Assembly (NCBI GenBank): GCA_030737835.1
Contig: CM060850.1
Span: forward strand, 27,687,385-27,751,384
Direction of reading: 5' to 3'
Source: Acorus gramineus
Taxonomy: Eukaryota; Streptophyta; Magnoliopsida; Acorales; Acoraceae
Length of the DNA stretch: 64,000 bases
Each line of letters begins with the position of its first letter. Within the stretch, counting starts at the first letter, position 1. The notes under the pieces are model-generated. The model searched no databases. It had not been told where the DNA came from and worked only from the letters and a program-made list of their open reading frames with translations. Below, one piece after another: positions 1 through 11,790 of this stretch. A program made the translations under genes and the position numbers.

Positions 1-92
1 CCTCAAGTCCATAGTCTACAAACTGCACAAAAGATAAAGGCATAATTAAATCTGACTTCAAATGCATTCAGGAAAGTGTGTGTGCAATCATT

Positions 93-850
93 CATAGCTG
101 TCTAGGCAACACCAGACGGACGCCTAGGCAGTCAAGCAACCAATATGGTACTAGGTGCCTGGCCGCCAAACCAGCCTATATATTTAGTGGGCACTTGGGA
201 TGTATACGAGCCTAGGCATCGCCCAAACTGCCTAGGAGTAATAAATGTGTCGGGTGGACGCTTAATTATTATTATGAATGGTTGAGATTGAAACAAATGA
301 ATAACTGGGATTTAATAAAAACAACAAAAATATAAATAACTGGTTTATTTAAAAAACTAATTAACTAAAAAATTTCAATAATATTATTCATTGACTCATG
401 ACAAAAGAAAGTCAGAATGTCCATTCAAAATATTTTGAATAAACAATTTTAACAGAGACATAGATCATGACCATCGGAATATTGATTTTCTCTTCTTCTT
501 TTTTTCATTGTTTGATGTTCAAACAAATAAAAGAAGTGATATCATGCAAAAATAATATCCCGATAGTATGTTTGCCTCTCCCCCTCCCTCTCCTCAATCC
601 TCTGTTTTGCATTCCAACCTTATACTAGACATTTATAAATATAGGAATAAGGATCCTCATCTCACATTCACTTACAGAAAAAAAACAAAGCATGAATAAT
701 TAGAGAATAAAAAATAATAATATCATCATCTTAAAAAATGCATGTGATATTAAGCGCAAACACACTTGTAATTAAGCGCTGAATAGGCCGACCTAGATGT
801 GCCTAGGTGACTAGGCACATGGCCACCACGCCTAGGCTCATCTCTAAATG
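93..850. mobile_element. Diverged hAT-like element with CCTAGGC-rich ends
   Basis: The left end reads CATAGCTGTCTAGGCA and resembles the terminal repeat of the well-preserved hAT-like element at 8089-8943 (CATAGTTGTTTAGGTG). Both ends are rich in GCCTAGGC words and the middle is AT-rich without coding capacity. I see no matching target-site duplication, so the boundaries are approximate and this looks like an old, non-autonomous relative. Confidence 0.45.
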
Positions 851-1302
851 GCATATGACACCAATCAAAAAAATAAACCTTACCATAGTACTTTGTAGGG
901 TTTGTAACCAATTTTTACTCAACATTATTTGACAAATTAATCCTTGAGAATCACTTTTTAATGGTCTAAGGATTAATAAAAAATGAAGGCAAAAATGTTG
1001 ATTAAGTTCAAGAAATAGCGGCTACAAAGAAAAGCGTGAAACAATTGAATTGCAATTCAAGAACAATAAAGTATAAAACCCTAAGCATCTAAAAACGAGC
1101 GAACCACAATTTATCTAAAAATGTTTTAAGAAAGCCAAAAATCAACGATGATTCGAGAGTCCAAAGCATCAATTGTCGCGAACAAACGAACAACATCCGC
1201 AATACGAGAACCGGTTGCGGAAACGAAGAAGGCCAATGCATGAAGCGAAAACGCATGAAAAAGTAAAAACACAAAGGGTTTGAGAAGCCGATGAGGGTTT
1301 AC

Positions 1303-1449
1303 CTGACAGAGCTCGCGAAATGCCGACGCTTGATCAGACTCGTTCGAGCATTCTAGGAGGAACCGAATATGATCTGACGCGATGGACGTGAAGGAGACCA
1401 TAGTTTCACCGGAAATGGCGTCGCTAGGGTTTACAGAGATGGAGACCAC
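1303..1449 (-). CDS. First coding exon of an unidentified gene (partial)
   Basis: A 49-codon open exon starts at an ATG at 1449 and ends in phase 0 at a good donor, CAG|GTAAACCC, at 1303/1302. A second in-frame ATG lies 17 codons in, so the true start could be either. The peptide includes the segment HIRFLLECSNESDQASAFR, which looks like real helical protein, but I do not recognise the family. Upstream on the same strand are a short leader and a TATA-like box. No convincing second exon is visible between 1302 and the window edge, so the remainder probably lies beyond position 1. The reading past the donor to 1126 is intron. It could also be a dead promoter-exon fragment. Confidence 0.5.
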
Positions 1450-1590
1450 TCGGATTACCTATCAGCGTTATCGATGATTTGGAGAAGACGAGATGTTTTC
1501 GCAACAAATTGAGAGACCAAGCAAAAAAAAAAAAAACAAATTGAGAGACGGGGTGGTGGGGAGGGGTGCGTGGTTGTGATCGATGATGTC

Positions 1591-1600
1591 CTCTTTATAG
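1591..1600 (-). promoter_or_regulatory. TATA-like box for the 1303-1449 exon
   Basis: On the minus strand the sequence reads CTATAAAGAG about 140 bases upstream of the candidate start codon. It is followed by a CT- and CCC-rich leader typical of plant 5' UTRs. Transcription has not been shown. Confidence 0.4.
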
Positions 1601-1983
1601 TGCTCGGCGAGTATTTTGAGATGACTCGCGAGTAAGTATCCTTATGATGCTTCTCCCTCCAGGGTTTTTTGAAAATGATCGACACCGTCCAGTGAGTATA
1701 TCTTTAGTGGGGAGCAGTCTATCATCGGGAATGACTTACACAAAATTTGACCGGGTGGTGAACAGAGTTGATTAGCTGGACCCGTTCAAGCCCAACCCGA
1801 CAAACAGAGGCTCAGGTCGGGCCGACTCGGGCGGGGGTTCGTATTCAAAAGCAAGAGACTTCTGTTTTATTAATTGGGTGCAACAGATCATGCATGATAA
1901 GTAAATTTAATTCGATTTTTTTTTTGTTAGTCTCATTAAAAAAAATTATAATAGTGATTTTTTTGTGGTTTGGTTTGTTTTAA

Positions 1984-2427
1984 GGGGGCGATATATGCAC
2001 CCCACTTTACAAGAAATCCACCCCGTTTAAAAAAATTAAAAACAATTTTTATGCACTGTTACAGTAAGAGGAAACCCACCTCAAGGTCGGCATTTACTCT
2101 GACGATGGTGGTGAATTATGGTCGATTGAGAGAGTTTGTCATGTGTATCAACCTAGGTCGACAACCACTCGGGCGACAGTGTTGAAGTATGGTCGCCCGA
2201 AGACCCGACGAGTTAAAGCCGAAAGAATAAATTCACATTGTTACAAGCTTCAGACCAAACATGATAAATTCCACATTTAAACACATAGAATAGACAGTCA
2301 TTGCTGCATTTATAATACATCAAAATACTATGTTAGCAATCCATAACCAACCATATATGTGACTACACTATAAAATACATGTCCAAATTTCAAAAGTTAT
2401 ACATGAAGAGAAAACATAATACCATAA

Positions 2428-2459
<32 letters not shown>

Positions 2460-3043
2460 CAACAACATGTCGATACGAAAGCAGAGAGGGGGTGGAGACA
2501 AAGCATGCCTTTTCTTGTTGTCAAGTAATTGTTTTTATGTTTTTTTTTTTTTTTTGAAAAATGAGTAATTGTTTTTATTGGATAGGTTATTTATTTTTAT
2601 ACATGAAAAAATCGATATAGTCACATGAATGGTTGTGGAATTTAAACATGTATTTTGTTATGTAATCACATGAATGATTGGTTATGGAATGTGAATATTG
2701 TATTTTGATATGTGATGAATACTGCTATGGTTGTATATTCTATGTGTTTTTATGTGAAATTTGTCAGTTTTGATTTGAAATTTGTAACAACGTGAATTTA
2801 TTTTTTCTGACTTTAGCTCACCGGGCTTTCTGGCAACCATACTTCAACACCGTCGCCCAAGTGATTGTCGACTTAGGTTGGTACACACGCCAAACTCTCG
2901 GTTGATCATAATTCACCTCCATCACCAGAGGGAATGTCGACCTCGGGGTGGGTTTTCTCTTATTGTAAAAGTGCATGGAAACTGTTTTTAATTTTTTTAA
3001 TGGGGTGGGTTTCTTGTAAAGTGGGGTGCATATATTGGCCCCC
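1984..3043. mobile_element. Mutator-like fold-back transposon (non-autonomous)
   Basis: The two ends are long inverted repeats of roughly 230 bases. The left end begins GGGGGCGATATATGCACC and the right end is its near-perfect reverse complement. The flanks carry a 9-base duplication with one mismatch, TTGTTTTAA at 1975-1983 and TTGTATTAA at 3044-3052, the size expected for Mutator-like elements. The interior is AT-rich with an (AAT)n/(AAC)n microsatellite near 2427-2466 and no transposase. Confidence 0.8.
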
Positions 3044-3052
3044 TTGTATTAA

Positions 3053-5862
3053 ATAGACATGAATAAAATTTTATAATTTTTAATAATAAATTTATCCTTG
3101 CATAAATTTTTTTTTTTTAATAAATGTGAGAGAGATGTGTGTAATATAATAGATGTGACATATTTTTTTTAGGAGTGTGTAAAATATATATTTTTTAATA
3201 CTACAAAATAATATTTTTATCCATTAACACATATAAACTCTAATAAATAATTTTTAATGTCCCTTTAGAAGTGTGATTGGACATATTTCTATTTTATGTA
3301 AATATAACTACTGAGGTTTAATATAAAAAAATAAATAGTTTTTTTCTATTATCCCCCCTGTTCCCCCTTATTCTCCAATTATGTCACCTCAACAAGGGTA
3401 AAAGAAAATGTTATGCTCATTTTGCACAGGCCATGTTTTTAAAAGAAAAATGTTATGCTCAATTATTTTTATAAATCATGCATGTTTGTTTTTTAAAATG
3501 AAAATTTAATGAAATACATATATGTATAATAAATGGATATAATCTTATAATCTTTGTAGTATAATATATATTAATGCAGTCAAGTATTTAACATGTAAAA
3601 ATTAAACTTAAAAATTAAAAATAAAATTTTATGAAATTATATTTGGATCGATTATGTAGAGTTAATTTTTCAAAAGAAAGGTTTGATAATTGTTATCAAA
3701 TATGGCCTAAGTATAATGAATTCAAAAGCCGGTTGGGTCCAATCATTGCACAGCCTTGGCTGTTTAAAAATAAAAAAAATGTTAGATTCAACATTGTTTA
3801 TAGTCTCAAATACAATATGCATCTTTTTTTATTATATTAAAAATATAAAATCTTATCTAATCAATATATAGTTTTGTATAAAAAAATTTGAAATGTATAA
3901 TTCAATGAATTATATGAACTTATTATGGAATGTGTAAATTTTTTTAACTAAGTATATACCTCTAACGAAATATATTGGACTTAAAATAGGGTGAATGTAA
4001 TAACGCTTTTTAAAACTTAGGTAAATTTTGTTGGTTTGGAAGGCAAGGCACAGGAGTTAGTATTGGCAAAGAATGGAATACATCAACACATTCAGACAAA
4101 AAAAAATTTAACTTTTTTTTTTTTTTGGTATATAAAAAAAAATAAAAATTAACTATTGAACTAGAATGATTTGAGGGAGATAAATAAAGGGAAAATTTGG
4201 AATCAAACCATAGCCCACATCAAATGTAGAACAATCATAATCTTTATTATCTTTATTGGGTCCTTTTGTGGGTTAGGAAAAATATATACTGTTTAGTTTT
4301 TATCATACGGTGGATCATACCCCAGGTTTGGGTTTCTTTCATTTTGAAAATTAGTTTGAATAATTTTTTAGATATTCTATTTTTATAATAATTATATTTA
4401 ATCCAAACACTTCAACTATTTACCTTTTAAAGAAAATAAAAATAACTTTCAATCACAAACTTCTTTCTTTCTAGCAATCTAAGCATTTTCTGGAAAAGAA
4501 ACTATTTTTAAAAGCATCTTTTAAACAAAGAATGTTTCTATTACGCACTTATTAAATGGAAAGTGATCCACTTTTTTCAATTTCGGTTTTTACCATTCCA
4601 TAGATTTAGCAATTACTTATATCATATTTATTCAAAATTAACTATTTTAAATCAGATTTAGATAAATGAGAAATATATTTTATGATATTAAAATCAAATC
4701 TACATAAATTATATTAATATATTAAATTTTTAATAATTTAAAATTAAATATATTCATTAAATCTATCTCCATTTAATTATGTAAAAATTTGTTAAACTAT
4801 TCTTATTATAATGTAAAAAAAATATTACATGATATATAAATTTATTACCTTGTATAGTAAATAGAAAGTGCTTTTTGGATGGTTTAATATCTATGAACAT
4901 TTTATTATTCACGTCCATGTTATACTTTCATCTTCCATATTTGGGTCATGTGTATTTTGCACATGTATATAACTAGTATCTAGATAAAGCGGACTTAAAA
5001 AAAGGAATGGAAGTAACAATATATTTAATTTTCTTTTGAAACTTTTTTTCCTCTAAAAAAAATAAAAAAATGCCCAAAAAAATCATTTAAATATCGAAAA
5101 TAATTAAATCAGCAATTTTTAAAAAATTTTACTAAAAAAAAATATTATTTTATAATTTTAGAAAGTAAAGTGACTTAACTACCTCTATGTTATCTACTAT
5201 TTAAATATCATCACATGTACTTAATTATTTAGCACCCTAATTAAAGGACACTAATAAATAATAAAATATTTTTTTATTTATGCATAAAGTTTATTATTAT
5301 TATTTTTGTATATCTAAATATACCATTAAGAGCTAACTTGCAAAAAATTAAATTTTTTCATCATAAAATATTTTTTAGATATTTCTAAACTTTATAAAAT
5401 CTTTTGGGACACTTATATATGTTTAATATTATATAAAAAATCTTTATGCAAGACATTTACAAGATATAAATAAAAAAAAGAGAAAGAATTTTTAAAAGTT
5501 AGGAAAAATACAGAAAAAAATCTTACAAATTTAAGAATGAATAATGTCAAATTTACTATAATATACATAGAAAATCTAAAAACATGTAAAATCACTCTCA
5601 CACAAAAATCATATTTTACATTGATATTATTTTTCATCTAAATGATGGTATGAAAAGTTGTAAATATGATGACAAAATTTAAAAATTATAAGTGACAATG
5701 TCGTTTGCATCATTTTAGGTTATAAAATTGTTAAATGAGACATTTTTTTGATAGAATTCTTCAATGTAGTCGTTTTTTGTATTTCAAATAGAATTTTTTG
5801 GTATTTTTCAAAAAAAAAAATTATATTCATTTCTTATACTATATTTATTTAATAATTTTTTG
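3053..5862. other. AT-rich intergenic DNA, nothing recognised
   Basis: Very AT-rich with many poly-A and poly-T runs. The short open frames at 3631-3871 and 5413-5637 are low-complexity and match no family I know. No RNA gene or structured repeat was recognised. Confidence 0.6.
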
Positions 5863-6111
5863 GGTTTTTTAGTGTTCAATCCTGTAAACATACCTATTTA
5901 GAGATCGATTCCCCACTTCTTCATATTTTAGTTTTAGACCCAGATTTAAATGATATGTTTCTTTTTAGTCCCTCCCATGAACTAAAAATAAAACTAAATA
6001 ATTTAGGGATAGGTCCCTCCCTAGGACTAAAAAGAAACATATCATTTAAATATAATAATTGAGGGATCGATCACTGAATCTATGATTTATGAAGGCTTAA
6101 AAATAAAAATC
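5863..6111. mobile_element. Small fold-back MITE upstream of the PPR gene
   Basis: Inverted arms centred near 6000: AATGATATGTTTCTTTTTAG on the left is mirrored by CTAAAAAGAAACATATCATT on the right. The outer parts (for example AGATCGATTCCCC against GAGGGATCGATCAC) also pair imperfectly. It is related to the elements at 28827-29302 and 32130-32390. The first in-frame ATG of the long PPR frame (6082) lies inside this element. Confidence 0.65.
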
Positions 6112-6195
6112 CCTACTTTTTTTTTTTTTGTTCCTATACCGTATGCTTATGTGGGCATTTCAACGTATTTCCAATGGAGAGGTACACTTTCGCCA

Positions 6196-7923
6196 ATGCA
6201 AAGAGCACTGTTAAAAACCTCCAAAATCAAACCTTTCCAAACAACCCAACATCGCCGTCTGAGCGTCACCAACACCACCCAAGATCAAACCTTTTCATGG
6301 ACGGCCCTCTTATCGGGCTTGTTCCCCCAACCCGGGACGACGTCGCGCACGCGCGGCTCCGGCGTCGAACCCAACAGCTTCACCATGGTCCGCCACGTCC
6401 GCGCTTCTACCAACCTGGGCTCGATTTCCCACGGACGCCAAGCACACGCTCTCGCTCTGAAACATGGGTTCCTCTCCAACGCGTACGTCCTCTCCGCCTT
6501 GGTCTCCATGTACGCGAAACTCGACCACTCACGCGACGCGCGTGACCTGCTCGACAAAATCCCCCACCCGAGCGTGGTCGCTTGGAACGCTCTGATTTCG
6601 GGGCACGTGCAATGCGGGAGGTCTTCGGACGCGTTGGTTCTGTTTTCCGGGATGAACGTGCAGCCCGACGCATACACGTTCACCGCGGCGTTGACAGCGT
6701 GCGCGGTCTCATCGTTCGCGGAGATGGGGATGTGCATTCATTGCGGGACGGTGAAATCCGGTTTCACAACGAGCGTCGTCGTCGCGAACTGTTTGATCGA
6801 CATGTACGGCAAGTGCGGGCGCCCGGACGACGCGATCCGCGCGTTCAGCGAGACAGGCGTCAGAGATTCGGTGACTTGGAATTCCGCGATCGGCGCGGCG
6901 GCGAGGAACAGGAGGATCGATGAGGCGCTCGCGCTTCTGCGCGACGTGCCGGCGCCTGACGCGATATCTTACAATGAAGTGATCGATGCGGTCGCTCGGT
7001 TTGGCGACATGGACGAGGCGTTGCGGATTCTGGACGAAATGCCGGTGCCGAACGCGTCGTCGTGGAATTCAATCATCGGTGGGTACGTTCGGAGCGGCCG
7101 CGCAGAAGAAGCGTTGGCCTTCTTCAAGAGGATTCACTCGCGCGGGAGCTTCGCGAAGGACGATTTCACGTATTCAAGCGTCTTGAGTGGAATTGCTGAT
7201 ACATCCAACCTGGGCTGGGGAATGCAGGTTCACAGTCTTCTCGTGAAGTCGGGCCAGCCCGACTCGCGCGTACATATCTGGAGCTCGCTCATCGACATGT
7301 ACGCGAAGTGCGGGCGCGTCGAGGAGGCCGAGGCGGTCTTCGCCTCGCTGAAGGTCAAGAACCTGGTGTCGTGGAATGCGATCCTCTCCGGGGAGGCCCG
7401 CAACGGAAACGCGGGGAAGGTTCTCCGACTGTTCGAGGAGATGCGGGGGTCGGTGGAGCCAGACCACGTCACGTTCGTGAGCGTGCTGAGCGCGTGCGCG
7501 CGAGATGGAGAGATGAGGCGCCGCGCGGGGGGTTACTTCCGGGCGATGGTGGGGACTCACGGGATCGACCCGACGGTCGAGCATTGCACGTGCATGGTGC
7601 GGGTGCTCGTCGAGGGAGGGGAGTTGCGTGACGCGGTGAAGGTGGTATGTGACGCGGGATTCGGATCGAATGGGGCGGTCTGGCGAACGTTTCTCGGAGG
7701 GCTCTGCGGGGCAGGTGGTGATGTGAAGGCGGCGGAGGTGGTAGCGGCGAAGGTTATTGAATTGGGAGGGGACGGCGATGATTACGTGTATGTGTTGATG
7801 TTGAACGCGTATGCGTCGTGCGGGAGGTGGGGCGAGGCGAGGCGGCTGAGGGAAGCCATGCGAGGGAAGGGGTTGTGCAAGGAGGCTGGGAGTAGCTGGA
7901 TATATTCGACGGTATGTCATTGA
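6196..7923 (+). CDS. PLS-type pentatricopeptide repeat (PPR) protein, At5g47460-like, E-type C-terminus
   Basis: Intronless frame encoding a PPR protein. Such proteins bind organellar RNA in a sequence-specific way, often for editing or processing. Repeated signature segments are visible, such as LIDMYGKCG, SLIDMYAKCGR, VSWNAILSG and SWNSIIGGYVRSGR, spaced 31-36 residues apart. The C-terminus (GAVWRTFLGG ... VYVLMLNAYASCGRW ... KEAGSSWI) is an E-type tail with no DYW domain. From memory the closest relative is Arabidopsis At5g47460; this is not database-checked. The frame is open from an ATG at 6082, but that ATG lies in a MITE and gives a poor N-terminus. The ATG at 6196 gives a 575-residue protein with a basic, Ser/Thr-rich start (MQRALLKTSKIKPFQ) that fits an organelle transit peptide, so I prefer it. 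The gene is far more GC-rich than its surroundings. Confidence 0.92.
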   Translation: MQRALLKTSKIKPFQTTQHRRLSVTNTTQDQTFSWTALLSGLFPQPGTTSRTRGSGVEPNSFTMVRHVRASTNLGSISHGRQAHALALKHGFLSNAYVLSALVSMYAKLDHSRDARDLLDKIPHPSVVAWNALISGHVQCGRSSDALVLFSGMNVQPDAYTFTAALTACAVSSFAEMGMCIHCGTVKSGFTTSVVVANCLIDMYGKCGRPDDAIRAFSETGVRDSVTWNSAIGAAARNRRIDEALALLRDVPAPDAISYNEVIDAVARFGDMDEALRILDEMPVPNASSWNSIIGGYVRSGRAEEALAFFKRIHSRGSFAKDDFTYSSVLSGIADTSNLGWGMQVHSLLVKSGQPDSRVHIWSSLIDMYAKCGRVEEAEAVFASLKVKNLVSWNAILSGEARNGNAGKVLRLFEEMRGSVEPDHVTFVSVLSACARDGEMRRRAGGYFRAMVGTHGIDPTVEHCTCMVRVLVEGGELRDAVKVVCDAGFGSNGAVWRTFLGGLCGAGGDVKAAEVVAAKVIELGGDGDDYVYVLMLNAYASCGRWGEARRLREAMRGKGLCKEAGSSWIYSTVCH

Positions 7924-8088
7924 TATTGTTCTTTTAATATAAATTATCTGTAACATGTTACGCACAGTATTCCTACAATCAATTTTGCAAATAGTTTATA
8001 TAATCACATTCTTGAAGCAGTTTGATATTGTTTAAATGCAAATAATTTAATAAAGAACAGTGATACAAAGAAGATATTACACATGGAA

Positions 8089-8943
8089 CATAGTTGTTTA
8101 GGTGGTTAGGCGAGCCTAGCGGTGGCCAGCCGCCTAGGCAGTGCTTAATTACATGAAGTTATGTGATATTATATATTTATGTGATGTGATATATTTGTGT
8201 GATGTGAATTTAATTACATGAAGTTGGACATAGTTATGTGGTGTGATGCTTAATTACATGGTTGCTCTTTGGTTAATCTAAATTCTAGAGATGAAATATT
8301 AAAAATATATATACATGTTGAATAGGAAGTACCAATGACAAGAATTAAAAAAAAAAATAGTATAGGAAAAATATCACAAACAAACAACATGTGAGCATCT
8401 AATAATAAGCATTTGATAGTATAATGATATTAGGAGGAATTAAATAAATATTTAAAAATTATTATAGAGAGTGATGACATAAAAAGTATCATACATGAAT
8501 AACTCATAAACATAAGCCATGTATACTATAATAATAATTATAACAACAAAAAAAACTAAAGTATTAGAAAATAATTTACATGTGGTGAGTGTTGCATGCA
8601 TGGGTGACAAATATTAAAAAAAATCATTCCTCAATTTGATTCATGTAACTAACCTTTTTAAATCCATCATTATAAATAAATAAAAAAAGGAAGGATAAGA
8701 GAAATAAGACAAAAAGTAGGCCCCTTATCACAAACAAAAGGGGGTTTTCATTACACAAAAGTTTGAACTTTTATAAATCTGAATCATCTAATGAAGTGAG
8801 AAATAACATAAAGGGGACCATTTAATCAAGACTTTTATTAGGCGTGTGAGCGCCTAGGGCTTTTTAGTCTGTCTACTGCTTGCGCGGCGCCTAGACGTCA
8901 CACAGACAAACATGACAACTTAGGCGTCACCTAAACAACTATG
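8089..8943. mobile_element. hAT-like non-autonomous transposon with perfect 16-bp TIRs
   Basis: The left terminus CATAGTTGTTTAGGTG (8089-8104) is the exact reverse complement of the right terminus (8928-8943). It is flanked by a perfect 8-base target-site duplication, ACATGGAA, at 8081-8088 and 8944-8951, diagnostic of the hAT superfamily. Subterminal regions are rich in GCCTAGGC words and the interior is AT-rich with no transposase. The left breakpoint of the 5-kb tandem duplication falls inside this element, so its right part recurs at 13663-13998. Confidence 0.88.
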
Positions 8944-10429
8944 ACATGGAAGGAGGTGAAATTCTTCAGAGGTTAGATTTGGAACAAGAAATTTAAAGAG
9001 AGATCCGAAAGAGAGTCGGTGCAATTCTAAACCTTATCGCATACTCGATCTGTTATAACATCAATGTGGTGTCTTTCTCGTACATTTCAATGATCAAGTC
9101 AGAGATATGTAATACCTAATGTTGTAGTGAGTGCATCTTTATTTATGAACAAATTCTAATGTGTTTAATACAATTTGTTAACGTGATATAATCTTTCACG
9201 TGACAACTTTTACAATTGTTACGTATTCATTGACCTGGTCAACCGTGACAACTAAGCTCTAGTTGCCTATTGATATGACAATTATGACGTGATAGCTATC
9301 ACAATCACATGCCTTCAGATTTTATGTTTGATTTCTTTTGTTCTTCATGACCTGTTCTCATAATGTTAGTGGACGATATTTGTCTTGAAACTGCCTCTAA
9401 ACGAGGTTTGTCCTCAGACCCAGTCAATCGTCTTCCAATGATAAAGACTCTATTCTCAAACCATGATTCTTATATGATTATGACACGCATCGCTCATCCA
9501 AATGATGTTAAATTTTTCCTTCACAATATAATATATAATTTATTATTAATAATTATTACAAAACACATAATTACTATTTATAAAAATGTAAATAAATGGT
9601 TATGTCGACAAACATTTTCCACGTTTGTAAAAGAGGTTAAGAGATCAAATCCAAAAAATAAATAATCGGCAGACACCCTGTTAACATACTTTTATGATTG
9701 ATTTGACAAGAGGATAAGTGATGAAACAAAGAGTAATTATAAGAATAAATGAGTGAAAGAACAACTTATTCTCATTTTGTATAAAAAATAATTAAGATAA
9801 ACCACGAACAGTTGTCTCAATTTTAAAATGAAAATAAAGATATTTTGTTCCACATAAAAGTTAGGATAACATTTAACTCTACTTTTTCACCCAATTTTAA
9901 CAAATGTGAATATAAATAAAATTGATGAACTTTTTTTCTCTTAGAATTAAGACAGTAGGATGAGGGCAATGATAGGTTCAGATCACAGAATCACCTCTCA
10001 CTGACTGATCAAGCTTTGATGCATTCCAAAAAGAAGGGTAAATACCAGCTTTTTTTATACACAGTAAGGACAATGTTAAAATACACTCTTTATGCTGATA
10101 CTAAAAACTTATGAGCCAAAGCAATCCATGCAATTCATCGGATAAGACTGAAATTTAACTAGGTTCATCAGCACGCTCTGCATCATGCATTCATTGCGTA
10201 CTGAAACATAATCTGGTACACTAGCATGCAAAAACGCAAATCACACAGGAAGTGGGTAGTAAACAACTTCACTGAGAAAGTAAATGTTTTACATTATACA
10301 CGACCTAAAACAATGATCCGATATTTTTTCCCATGTTGAAGTTTCCACTAACCTTCCATTATTGTGCTTGTTTTGAATTTTATGCTTGAGAGTTTTTACA
10401 ATACATCCACCTTGACATCCATCAATGAC

Positions 10430-10690
10430 TGTTCGCGTATTTTCTAACAACGGTAACATTTGGATCCATACAACATGGTTGACCTAAAAGCTACCTCACA
10501 ATATTTTCCTTGTATTCAGCAATAATAGTTGAACACACAAATACAAGGCATATCGTTTCACTAAGCCATCTTTTGGTCCTATTGGAAACATTTTGATCTA
10601 TCTGTCCTTGCATTTCATCAAGTTCTATTAAAATAAGCAACAAGGTCCCATCTTTAGATAAGTACTGCCCCTACAAATGCATCATCTAAT
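10430..10690 (-). pseudogene. Decayed LINE reverse-transcriptase fragment (unit 1)
   Basis: On the minus strand, broken frames give IQGKYCEVAFRSTMLYGSKC. This resembles the KGKFY...RPxMLYGxECW segment found just downstream of the catalytic core in plant non-LTR reverse transcriptases. Stops and frame breaks are frequent. The assignment rests on this short motif, so it is tentative. Confidence 0.45.
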
Positions 10691-11554
10691 GATGTCTTAG
10701 GAAGAGAGTATGCATTATTAAATTAGAAATCAATTTCTATTAAATTAAACCCTCTTCTCTTTTGCAAGTCCGCAGGGAGAAAAAGTCCACCTATCAACTT
10801 TTTGTTGAATATATAGCTAGAGTGTTCACGCTTGTGAGTGTTGGGAACACAAGTGGTAGGTCGATAAAAGTCCAGTTTTTTTATCTTTCAGGAATCATGT
10901 GCCTGCAGGAATCAAATACCTCAAATTGGTTTCATAAGATGAAAAATGCTTAGAAACTAAACTTGCTTCTCTAATCTTTCTTAACAAAATGCAATAGAGA
11001 GTCCTGTGAAATATATGTTGACTGAAGAAGTTTTTTTAAAAAAAACATGAAAACCCTTCACAAAAGAAGTTAGAAATATAATATGCTAGATAGTAGAATC
11101 AGTTGCCCAATTTATTAACCAACTGAAAATCTAAACATAACATTGAAGTGTTAGATTTAAATTCCACCATTCCAACCATGAGAATGAATGTCCACGCCAG
11201 AAATTACGACAGCAACAAGTATTTAGACAACTGAATATAATCTTAAAACACTCAAATTGTCAAGACAAACATTAAGATCATCACAGACAATCAACCAAAT
11301 ATAACCATTGTAACAGGGCTTGTAAGCTAGGACAAAACTTGTCAAAGGTGGATGTGCCTCGTCAAAACTGGATGGGCAACCACTGATTAACATATTAAGG
11401 GAAAAAGAACAACAATCTGATAATTAATATATAAGAGATCACAATAGAAGTAATCTAGATCAAAACTTTCTTAATTTAGTTATGAAAAACAGTTCAGTGA
11501 TTGCCGAGCAAGATCTCACTCAAGCCAAACATAATACACAAAACAAGTATAAGT

Positions 11555-11790
11555 ATTGTCCCTTAAGCCGATGGCATGATGGTTTAACGACGACTCCTCC
11601 CCTTTGGGGGGGCGCGGTTCGATTCCTTCTGACAGCAAGACTCTCTAAGCTGGTTTTCATGGACTTATGTTCAACCGTCCATTCTGAGTCTGTAATGACC
11701 CACACTTTCATAATTCATAGAAGTAGTAATGGTCTGAGTAGTCTATTAAGGCCCTTGTACAAAAAGAACACAAAAAATGTTACAGTCAAT
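11555..11790 (+). mobile_element. tRNA-derived SINE (unit 1)
   Basis: A Pol III A-box-like word TGGCATGATGG at 11572-11582 is followed 34 bases later by a perfect B box, GGTTCGATTCC, at 11616-11626, the spacing of a tRNA-type promoter. The region does not fold as a complete tRNA and runs on into an unrelated body ending in an A-rich tail near 11770-11790. The open frame across it (11482-11826) is incidental. No clear target-site duplication was found. Confidence 0.65.

Noticed and set aside
7174..7965. 263-codon minus-strand frame
   Set aside because: Antisense of the PPR gene, produced by its high GC content.
11616..11626. Perfect tRNA B box suggesting a tRNA gene
   Set aside because: The acceptor stem and anticodon arm do not form around it, and an A-rich tail follows, so it was called a SINE.
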